A DNA stretch of 64,000 bases from the NCBI RefSeq assembly GCF_000264905.1, contig NW_006763137.1, forward strand, positions 1,949,812 to 2,013,811, read 5' to 3'. Position 1 is the first letter of the stretch. Each line of letters begins with the position of its first letter. Source of the DNA: Stereum hirsutum FP-91666 SS1. Lineage: Eukaryota; Basidiomycota; Agaricomycetes; Russulales; Stereaceae. The notes beneath the pieces were generated by a model. That model was not told where the DNA came from, did no database searches, and saw nothing but the letters and a program-made list of their open reading frames with translations. The position numbers were made by a program, and so were the translations under genes. This document shows positions 11,071 through 20,481 of this stretch, piece after piece.

Positions 11071-12703
11071 ATGCCTCGCCCCGTCCGCATCGCAATCTGC
11101 CAATTCGAGTCTCATCCACCGACACAGGAAGACTCCGTCTCGAAGAACTTTGCCAGGCTGAAGCACTTCGTCTCTGACGCCGCTAAGAATAGCGCAGACC
11201 TCATTGTCTTCCCAGAATACTTCCTCACAGGTTCAACCTTACTACTTTGTTTTCGCTGCCGAGTCGCTTCACTGTCCTCATAGCTTCGTCTTCTGTGCAT
11301 CAGGGATTATCGCAGATCACCTTCATCTCGCTACGGATGAGGGGCACTGGATCGAAGACCTTCGCGCCCTCGCGAAGGAGTTCTCCATCGACATCGTGGC
11401 CGGCACCGTCGTAGAGAAGAGTAGCAGGAACAACGAACACCTGTTCAACACGTGAGCATATCCTTCCGACTTCAACGTGCCCCGCAGCAACTCAGTACTC
11501 AACTCCAAATTCGAAAGAGCGCGGTATATTGACAAACATGGGAACGTAATTGGGGAGTACCTCAAGAAGAACTTGTGGTATGTCTTCTTCTGCGCTCGAA
11601 CGCCTACCCAAGTAGATTATACGAACGGTTGAGACAGGCATCCGTGAGCACCCATACATCCATATACCAGACGACGAACGGTGATGAATCCGAACACGAC
11701 TCCTCACTCCTAGAGAAAAGGTCCGTCACACGCATCATGCACACCACGTTTCTCTCATATGCATCTTCTTATACTACCATAGGAGTATCTACGAAGCTCG
11801 ACAGAAGAGCACCAGGTCTTTCAGACCGATAAATTCAAAGCTGGCCTCCTCATCTGTTCGTCCACCTCATCTCACCTTCCAGTGTAATCAGACCAAGTCC
11901 AATTTCCTTGTACCGTTGTACGTCGATGCTCTTACTATACAGGCTGGGACCTCGCCTGGCCCGAAGCATTTCGCGCTCTCCTCCTGCAGGGCGTCGAGGT
12001 CGTCATCGTGCCCACATGTTGGGTCCTCGATGACGTGGGTGAGATCGGATTGAAACATGACCCAGAGTGCGTCTTCACCTCGTCTTTCCCCGTCCTTTCC
12101 TGTCGTCCGGCGAAAGCTGAGGTCAATTGGATGTGCGTAGGGGACTCGGTGAGATATCATGGTTGGACAGTCTTGTGGTCAATCGAGCGTACGAGAATGA
12201 ATGTTGTGTTGTTTTCGTGAAGTAAGTCCCCACCTGCTCACGACCGCACAAATTCTGACCACGACATGAACGCATAAACCCAACAGCTGCGGTGGTCCCC
12301 GCTCCTCCGGCTTTCTCGGCCGCTCAAGCATAGCTCTACCTTTCAAAGGCGCCTTGACACGCATGGAGAGCCCAGACGAGGAGATGCGGATCGTGGATAT
12401 TGATCTTGATATACTCAAAGTGCGCCTTCTCATTGTTATTCTCTTTGCATTCAATCTCGGAGCGAGGAGGCCTCGCAAAGGCAGTGTGTTCACTCGCCAC
12501 TCGCTCACTGGTTTTACTGCAATGTTACTTGCGTTCTAATTCGTCGGACTGGTCGATACTGATATGGATTTATGGGCTGCTAGGACGCAAGAGAGGTGTA
12601 TAAAATTAGGGAGGATCTGGAGGGTAAACTGGATAGTGCGAGGGAGGTGTACAAGGTTATCAGTACGGGCGCTGGCACGGGTGACAGCAGCGGTGCTAGC
12701 TAA
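11071..12703 (+). CDS. Nitrilase-family carbon-nitrogen hydrolase
   Basis: Hydrolase of the nitrilase/amidase superfamily; the substrate cannot be told from sequence. All three catalytic residues are present: Glu in DLIVFPEYFLTG, Lys in EYLKKNLWHPEKEYL and Cys in AGLLICWDLAWPEAF. Exons deduced: 11071-11230, 11304-11451, 11488-11577, 11638-11643 (6 nt), 11714-11720 (7 nt), 11783-11855, then from 11943 onward. Running length stays in frame across every junction. The exon edges around 12070-12150 are uncertain; the frame resumes at LVVNRAYENECCVVFVN then CGGPRSSGFLGRSSIALPF. The C-terminus has two near-repeats of a short helix (DAREVYKI and SAREVYKV) and stops at 12701-12703. Confidence 0.85.
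11638..11720 (+). other. Pair of 6-nt and 7-nt micro-exons in the nitrilase gene
   Basis: The exon ending TTGTG at 11577 is followed by GCATCC (11638-11643, between CAG and GTGAGC), then AGAAAAG (11714-11720, between TAG and GTCCGT), then GAGTAT from 11783. Joined, these read TGG CAT CCA GAA AAG GAG TAT, i.e. W-H-P-E-K-E-Y after the catalytic lysine, as expected in this family. The introns are 60, 70 and 62 nt, all typical for this genome. Direct read-through in any frame meets stops. Confidence 0.8.
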
Positions 12704-12940
12704 TGAGAGATTGGAGGCGCAATACGACAGTCGTCTGTCACGGTGTAAAACGAGACAGTGACAGTAGGGCGAGTCGATTTGTTCGGGACGACCGCAGAAT
12801 GTAATAAGTATTGTAACCTGATTTGTGTGTATCATTTAGTTGAATCCATGTTGTGTATTTCATCGACTTTCTGAGCTGTTTATGTATGAATATCGTAGAG
12901 GGTCCATGCACGAGACTGAGAGATCACAATCAATAGCCTG

Positions 12941-14149
12941 TTAAATCGGATGCGCCAACGAAACGCTCAACAAAACATTGATCGCATCCACACGAAACGT
13001 ATCATTCGTGAGCCCCACCTCCGGACCATCCAAGAGCGTGAACAGCGTCGGCTCGTCAGTCATATACTTAGGCCAGTTGATGAGGGTCGAACCGTTCGGG
13101 TCGAGGTTGGTCGCAAAGTTTATGAGGGCGTCACGGAGCTCGCCTGGGTTGGGGCCGTAGGTCGAATGGGCGTCGCTGACGTGAAACTGTAGATGTATTG
13201 TAAGGTCAGTGAAGGAGAACGGAGGAATAGGGGGAGTTGAGGGTCAGGCTGAGCATGATGGGAGGTGGGGACGTACGGCGCCGACATAAGCGGTTGACTT
13301 TCCCCGTTTCCACACTGACGTACAAGGCGGTTCGGACGAAGATATGAAACTCGCCAAAAAAAAAATTGACGTACAGTAGGACCAAGTATCCTGCAGCGAG
13401 GACCTCTGCTGAAAGAAAAATCGACGAGGAACTTGAAATGCAAGGTCACCCTGGAATGCCGCGAGGCGCTTGTAAGTATTGTCCGGTGAGGTTGTTGGCG
13501 GAACCGCTGTCAAAAGGAGATCCGGCGCTGGGATCGGAGGGATATGCAGCGAAGAGAGGTTGGAGGTCCTGCGATGAGGCGTTGGTGAAGAAGTTCGACG
13601 CGATGTACTTCTCGGTTTCCGTGTCCGTGCTGGGTATGTATGCAGACGGCGTGTTCATCAGATTCGGGAATTGATGAACGAGTGTGTGAAATAATGCGTA
13701 CGTTATGTTCGAATTTCCAAGGGAGAATAGTGTACCTTCATCATCACAGTCACCTTCGAAAGTATTTAGGTCAGACTGGTGCGAGTGATGCATGCAGAGG
13801 GCGCTCACCAATAACGAACGGGACACGGGCGACCTCTCCCTTAAGCACCAATCGCTGAGTGGCATCTGTCAGAAAAACGCCATCTGCTCGAGGGCCAAAC
13901 GACAGGCTCAATGACTGTTTGAAGCTCAGTAAACCCCCTGCATATCAAAGCCAGAATATTCAAACGTACCTGGTAGGAGAATATCGAGTATGTTTCGCCG
14001 GAGACGTTATTGAATACGTCGAAGGGTATTTCACGGAGGCACTGGAGTGTGTTAGTTGAATTTGAGCAGCTGGCTCTTTCGACGACGGAATCGTAGCCTG
14101 CTTGATGTGTCGTGTCTGCAATCTTGCCGACGGGGAGGAGGGATCCTGA
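12941..14149 (-). pseudogene. 5'-truncated, frameshifted type-B carboxylesterase copy (array copy 1)
   Basis: Only the C-terminal half of the esterase family remains, from the exon starting SGSLLPVGKIAD at 14149 to the terminal LAHPI and stop at 12941-12943. There is no signal-peptide exon, no nucleophile exon and no promoter upstream; the sequence at 14150-14456 has no esterase similarity that I can see. Within the fragment, at about 13472-13476, four extra bases relative to the intact copies (in the codons after NNLTGQY) shift the frame, so ASSQDLQPLF and KRLAAFQGDLAFQ lie in different frames. The gene is therefore broken twice. The exon encoding DCDDEGTLFSL is unsplit here, as in copy 4. 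Confidence 0.82.
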
Positions 14150-14456
14150 CTGTGACCAAGCAGTTAGAGCAGCTAGTCGCTCGAGTCATGGGCCTCGCTC
14201 AGCACGAATGTCCTTTCAAATCGCAGTGGTCAAGCTTGGGTTTGGCGTGTTCTGGGCCGCATTCAACGAGAATAGTAACACCAATTCACAGCCGCATCCC
14301 AAGAAACTCTCGATTTTTATATGAAATAAACGACACATAAGAAATGCAGGGTATCGTGATAATCGTTCAATTTCTGTCCCGGAACGCAGAATAGCGATGT
14401 CCAGTGGACCAAGAAATGAAAGCGGAAGATGAGGAGTCCGCTGGTAATGTTCAAGG

Positions 14457-15971
14457 CTAAGTGCATAGGTCCGCCGCAAAGCTCCCGAGTTGCACGCCGT
14501 CATACGGCCCATCATGGTCGTCCTCATCTCCCTGGAAGATGGTCGGGACGTCTCCAGTCGTACACAGGTCTGATTCGTTATCCTGGCCTTTCGAGCGTAC
14601 AAGCATGATGCGATGCACAGACAGAGGGGGTAAGTAACCATGGCATCAAGTGAACCAAAATCATATAAAGAAAGTGAAGGGTAGTGCACGTACCAGGACA
14701 AGAATCCCATGAATTATCGTCCTCGATATGGATTTCCCCGGACGGATGAATGAAACCCAAGAATATTCCCGGAAGAATGGGGATGTAATCCTCTTGATTG
14801 TTGATGTGCGTCTCCGTGACGTGCGCGTCGACATAGTCGGCAAATGCTTGGTTGCCGACCTATTTTTGTTTTATTCAAATGTAGTTCAATGTCATGATAG
14901 TCAGAAGATGTGTCGACGGAGGGAGATATGTTGAATTGGAGGTACCCGAGGCTGACCATACCCGATGGAGGTGACAGTCGCGGAAGGGAACTTTGTGGTG
15001 AACATGACGGCGTCAAGCAGTGCCAGAGCGGCGCCTACGTTAATCAAAGACGTCAAAATTATCAGCACAGAGCCCAAGACGCTATTGAATGAATATCCCA
15101 CCCAGAGAATGACCGACGGTAGTGATGGAGGACGAATCGTGCGCGGTCATCGTCGTCTGCACAGCAGCAAGAATTTCATTTGCAGACCTTATCATCGTAA
15201 AGATATTCAACGTTGTGTTCAACGAAACCTTATCATGCACTCACGATGCTTGATCATTCGCAAAGCCTGAATGAACTTCGATGTCGGAGCTTATCCCGGG
15301 GAACAGTGTACTGTCGAGATTCTCCTTGGCGATGTCTGCGTCCTCAAGCAAGGCAAGACTAGAAGAGGGGTAACGGCCACCACACAGCGCGATATCAGAA
15401 CCGCAAGATCGGGTAAAAACGATTGAGCACATGAACAAGAAGTTGTACTCACATGAAGGACGTGTTTGTTCCCTGATGGGCGACGATGACCGTGCTGAGC
15501 GAGGGAGACCATCCGACATACCCTATGGTGCAGCACATATGGCAGGAAACCCCGGTCGTTCTCGTCAGTGCTACAACAATAGCGTTATAGTAGAAGTGCA
15601 CATACAGAACTGGACAGAATCGCCATCCCCTCCGGATGCTGTGGGCTCAAAATCCGCATTCTGTTCGCAAAGTGCTGTGAAAGTTGGAGCCCGCGCGTTA
15701 AATATAACCATTCAACAGCAACACATCACATCTACGGGACACGCTGCGCAAGACACTCACTTCCACATGACCAAGTTGCCGTCGACGAGGCAGGACAGTA
15801 TCCTACAGCCGCGAAGTAAGTATACGGCAAGTAGGACGATATCTGCGTGCTCGAGAGCGTGCTGATGCTTTGACGCTTGCTCTTCAGAGTCGCCGCGTGA
15901 GTCGACTCCGGAATGAAAGACAAACAGACGGCAAGAGAGAGCGCGACGGCACGAACAACGAAGCTCCACAT
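14457..15971 (-). CDS. Secreted class-3 (fungal alpha/beta-hydrolase) lipase
   Basis: Extracellular triacylglycerol lipase or feruloyl-esterase-like enzyme. The start at 15971 gives a signal peptide (MWSFVVRAVALSLAVCLS, shown in part). The mature N-terminus contains ISSYLPYTYFAAVGYCP, typical of the family. The catalytic serine is in TVGHSLG/AALALLDA, with an intron directly after the motif at about 15035-15098. The probable catalytic Asp is in NNQEDYIPILPG and the His in FIHPSGEIHIED. The C-terminus ends GSFAADLCT, stop 14457-14459. A cysteine-rich ending (SDLCTTGDVP) fits the disulphides of secreted lipases. The gene interrupts the run of type-B esterases but is unrelated to them in family. 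A TATA-like box lies 67 bases upstream of the start. Confidence 0.88.
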
Positions 15972-16037
15972 GCTGAACCGAGATCGAGCTAGTCGGGGGG
16001 GGACAAGGGGTGCGGGATGGGCAGAAGGCTGCACGCC

Positions 16038-16043
16038 TTTATA
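16038..16043 (-). promoter_or_regulatory. TATA-like box of the class-3 lipase gene
   Basis: TATAAA on the minus strand, 67 bases upstream of the lipase start codon at 15971. The spacing matches the TATA-like boxes of the neighbouring esterases. Confidence 0.5.
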
Positions 16044-16930
16044 GTGCTAGGAACGGGAGAGGACGGGAGCGTGTCGCAGATCATGATTGAAAGAGGCTGA
16101 GAAGCGGGAGATCTGACAGATGCTTTCTCCTCCGGAGAGTCCTGTGGGACGATCATGATTGCGTCGCCAATACGATAGACGGATGGGATCACTCATTGTC
16201 CTTGTCTATTACTGCGAATAGCAATATTGGGGAAAGGTACAATTAGCCATTGGCGTGCGGATGGGAAGCCGGATCCTGAAGGAGCGAAGTCGCGCATGCG
16301 GCCAAGATTCAGAAGCAAGAACAAAACGCACGTTCTCCAGAACTGGAGGTATATCCATCGGGTCCGCTTCATGAACAATATGTCCCACAACCGGGCGTGT
16401 CTGAGGAGTAGTAGTGTCGCGGTCTGGTAGCTGTAAACTGGGCTAGGAGTTGGAGTTCCCAACTTGGTACTCTCCATCGTGCTCGTCTCGCCCGCTCTAA
16501 CGGCTACTTACTGGTGAGACTCCACGAGAATAGAACTTGGTGAAAGAGGCACAAACAGCTGCAGAAGAAGTGGTTATCGGGCGAGTTGGTGGCATGTGGT
16601 GAAAGGAAACGTGCGTGCGAACAATTGCTCCGGTGGCGAACCTCTGGAAATGCGTAGGTGCCACAGGGGCACAAGGCCCTGAAAATTCTTTGAATCCTGA
16701 TATCATGATCAGAAAAGTCTTCAAACTCGTCTTGTTATGGGATTGGGTGGAAGGCATGTATCGTTATGAAGTTTAGCATGATGGCTCTACTTCAATCCAA
16801 GACTCTCCAATCACAAATTATACTAACGGCGAAATTGACTGGGTTGGGTTGGCCAAAACAAGGCAAGTGGAAATGTATTACAGGATGATCCCAAGCCCCT
16901 ACATTACCATCTCTCCGCTCTCCTCAAGAT
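16044..16930. other. Intergenic region between class-3 lipase and esterase copy 2
   Basis: About 890 bases without a supported gene. Short ORFs on the minus strand lack any recognisable domain. It holds the lipase promoter at its left end and the esterase 3' end at its right. Confidence 0.4.
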
Positions 16931-19620
16931 TAAATGGGGTGCGCCAACGAGACATTCGTCATAACACTAAACGCTTTTTCGCGGTACGTATCGTTCGTAA
17001 GTGTAACGGGCACATCACCATCCAGGAGCGTGAACAACGTCGGCGCGTGGGTCGTGTACTTGGGCCAGTCGCTGACGCCAAGAGTGGGCCCGTTCGGATC
17101 GAGGTTGTTGGCGAAGTTGATGAGGGCGTCACGAACTTCGCCGGGGCCGTAGGCGGTGTCGTTACTGTGGAACTATCATATAAAGATAAATTGATCAAAA
17201 TCTGAGGATTAACCCTGACTGATGTCTGGGACATACCGAGCCGATATAAGGGGTAGACTTTCCCCGTTTCCACACTGATGTACAAGATAATTAGAGCAAG
17301 GATAAACTCGTAAGAAGCAGACGTACAGTAAGACCAAGTATCCTGTTGGGAATACCTCTGCTGAAGAAAGAAACGACGAGGAGCCTGAAAGACAAGGTCG
17401 CCTTGGAAGGCCGCGAGACGCTTATATTGCGCGGTGAGGTTATTAGCAGAGCCAGTGTCGAAGGGAGATCCGGCACTAAGATCAGACGGATATGCTTCGA
17501 ATAGCGGTTGGAGGTCTTGCGTGGAGGCATCGGTGAAGTAGTTGGACGCGATATAGTTGTTGGTTTCTGTCTCCGTACTAGAAGGCATATTTGTCAGAAT
17601 CGTGAGTTATTGACCCGGGCAATGGAAAAAATGTGTACGTTAAATTCGCATTCGCAAGGGAGAATAGTGTGCCTTCACGCATTTGGATTCAGAGGAGTTA
17701 GAAGGTGAGGACAGGGAAAGCAGATGTGATATACCTTCGTCATCACAGTCACCTTCGCAAGCATTCAGTGGGGAGGATTGACGCGGTAGTGCCATCGAGG
17801 GCCACTCACCAGTAACGAATGGGACATTGGCAACCTCTCCCTTCAGCACTAATTGTTGAGGAGTGTCCGTCAGAAAAATACCGTCCGCGCGGGGCTCAAA
17901 CGCCAGGTTTAATGACTACGATAAGTTCAGTCAGTCACTGCCTCTTCTATCAAATTAAATTCAGGGACTAGACATACCTGGAAGGCGAATGACGAGTACG
18001 TCTCGTTGGAGACATCATTGAACACGCTAAAAGGTACTTCACGAAGACATTGGAGCGTATCAGTCTTATTCGAGCAGCCGGCTCTGTCGACGACGGAGTC
18101 GTAGACTGCCTGCTGTTTCGTATCTGCGATATCGCCTACGGGGATGGGCGATCCCGACTATATCAAATGGCACTCATGTTAGCTCCCGGTGTGTTCGTCC
18201 ACAATAAGATAAGATACGTGACCGACCTGCATGAAAGCACCGTGGAACAACCCTTCTGCATTGCCGCCGTTTGCGACCATCTGCAGACCAACCGAGATAG
18301 CACCAGCACTTACGCCCCAGCTATATATATAAAGCAAATCATTCAGCGACTCGTGATCAGTATAATAAATAACGGAAGGTTCACTGACATGATGACCCTA
18401 TTCGGATCCCCGCCAAATGCTTCGATGTACTTTTGAACCCAGAGCATCGCGAGCCTCTCTATAGTCATATCATCACAGCTTCGTTAGATAGCAATTCGAG
18501 CCTTATGATGCGGCACTGTGACTCACGATCCTGCAGTCCTAGATTTCCAACACCTGCGTCTTTGACTTCTCTACCGGGTAGGAAACCGAACGCTGGAATA
18601 TCGGTTCGTTGAGAAAGATGAACAAAATTGCGACAAGACATGTCCACCCACCAGACAAGCTGCGATAAAAAAGCCATGTCAATAAGTACAGCAGTCAGAG
18701 GTGAAAAGATTGATTAAGAATGGCTTACCGATAATTCATCGCTACATACACCACTGGGGTCTCTAAGTCAAGAGAGCCTTGAACAATGACCTCACCAGGA
18801 TACCTACACCAGACCGAACGTGAGATGACTGCATTCTGCCCGGATACCAGGGGCTCTGGCAACTTACAAGGTCATATCTCCTTCTTCAAATGCGCCTGAA
18901 AATGTTGTCATTATCAGTGACGCATATCATAAGAATGAGAGGGATCGTACCTCCATAAATCCACTAGCAAGGAAAGTACAGTCAAGTCAAAAAGTTTGAG
19001 ACGGTCTTATGGTCTGGTCCACGCACCACGACAACAGGCAGTTTCGCATCCACGGTCACATCCTTCGGTACGATGACATCCACACTCAAACCTGCGTTCC
19101 AAGGAATCCTTTCAGTTCCACTGATCCCATTGCCATGTATTATTTGGTTGGTTTCAATTAGAGCGACTTACAGTCCTCGCTCTGTGGAATGCTCCCGGGA
19201 CCGAAGTCCAATGACCCGACAATCGGCGCGACCGTCGCTATCACCGAAGGATCAAGAACTAAAGATTGTTGAGGACACATAGGCCCGAAGGTTGAAGCGT
19301 TGTAGGTGCCCTTGTAGGGGAGATTGGCGACGGGAAGACGGAGGCGTAGATCACCCGTTCTACGAATACATTGAGAGTTTGTTGGTCAGCTTAAAACTAC
19401 TAACGTGATATATGAGGATCGGGACGTACGGTGGAAGGGCATAGGGGATACCAAGAAACTGTGTGACATTCCCAGTTTGGTTCCCTATGAAGGTACCGTT
19501 ATCCAGTTGGATAGTAGGAAGGCCGTCTGCCCCTACAAAATTAGTGGAAGAGGTACAGTAACCCTTGGAAGCACTGAGCACGACGAGAGAAAATGTGGCG
19601 AGCAATCCATGGAAGAGCAT
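16931..19620 (-). CDS. Secreted type-B carboxylesterase/lipase (array copy 2, altered active-site surroundings)
   Basis: Carboxylesterase family protein of the fungal cholinesterase-like lipase group. The signal peptide (MLFHGLLATFSLVVLSAS) starts at 19620. Family landmarks in order: TGNVTQFLGIPYALPP, the cysteine-containing NASTFGPMCPQQSLVLDP, AFGGDPNRVIM, the nucleophile elbow and NFANNLDPNGP near the end. The nucleophile elbow at 18305-18325 reads SWGVSAGA, with Val where copy 3 has Glu and copy 4 has Gln. The catalytic-His segment at 17158-17172 reads FHSND where copies 3 and 4 have YHGSD. An 18-nt exon at 17735-17752 encodes the DCDDE core and is separated by an intron from TLFSL. About 16 exons; ends LAHPI at 16931-16933. 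Probably translated, but activity may differ. Confidence 0.85.
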
Positions 19621-19689
19621 CGCGATACGATACGAAATTGAGCAGTGAGACTCTGAAAGATGGATGTGATCAATCCCATGCATGCCTCC

Positions 19690-19795
19690 TTAAATACCAT
19701 TTCTGTTGGAGTCCATGGTAGTCCAGTGAGCAGCAATGATACGTCCATTGTATTCGAACGGAAGCGCTTTCATACGCGTACTCTCGACGGCAGAA
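19690..19795 (-). promoter_or_regulatory. TATA-like box and conserved upstream block of esterase copy 2
   Basis: A TATTTAA box at 19690-19696 lies 70 bases before the start codon. Further upstream (about 19720-19795) is a block shared with copies 3 and 4, recognisable by TGAGCAGCAA, TACGTCCATTG and CATACGCGTA followed by CGACGG (given as on the plus strand). Similarity of both parts in all intact copies suggests shared regulation. Confidence 0.5.
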
Positions 19796-20239
19796 AGGCC
19801 GAGTCAATGTGTGTCGATGCCCCAGGCCTCATCAGTGGCTGAGACAGCCCCCAGGAAATACGTACGGGCAATGGACCAAGTCCCAAGTCAAGTTTCATGG
19901 AGAACCCGGGCACCGGCAAACATGCGAAATGATATTGGTGCCGATAGACGCGCGTTTGTGGCGTGCGCCATATAAACAGATTAGGCGACACGTCCACGTC
20001 CTCCCTCGGCACGAACATTCTCCTGCCACAGCAGCACTGTGAGGTCAAAAATTCACCATACTGTACGTCGTATTAAATGAATTGAACTTACATAATTCAC
20101 ATACACCGCTAACTCAAACTACTAACTAGTTATCTTCTGGAGCAAAGCATTCTGCGCGTGAGCGTCAGTTGAAGTTATTTTTCCAGTGGGACAATGCATC
20201 GGATCGTTTGGTGAATGATGCCGTCGACAAGGATTGTTT

Positions 20240-20470
20240 GAGACATAAACACTCGTCGGTTCGGGCGGTCATCTTGCGCTTTGGGATAAACAGTGTTCGA
20301 AGTCGACGATGTCAAATCGCCGTCGAAGATTGTGCTTCACGAAACGATTCTCGACTTGGGAATTGCCGATAGTGTTCATATCTTCGACATGGATGATCAC
20401 GATGGCGGATTTCTCTTGTTTGATCAAGTGATCATACTGAGTAAGTATAGTATGACGACGAGATCCAACA
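20240..20470 (+). repeat. Duplicated intergenic module, copy A (3' of esterase copy 3)
   Basis: Strongly similar to 23960-24160, downstream of copy 4. Shared landmarks include GTCGACGATGTCAAA, CTTCACGAAACGATTCTCGA and AGTATAGTATG. In one plus-strand frame the second copy reads as open, with a phrase like LHETILDL; this copy carries a 1-nt insertion in that frame (near 20300). It looks like a decayed gene piece or a shared non-coding element carried along by the esterase duplication. Confidence 0.6.
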
Positions 20471-20481
20471 CCACATCGTCG

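Noticed and set aside
14150..14456. Search for the missing 5' half of esterase copy 1
   Set aside because: The nucleophile-elbow exon and the GAFMQ-type segment present in copies 2-4 are not found here on either strand, so I treat copy 1 as truncated, not merely unannotated.
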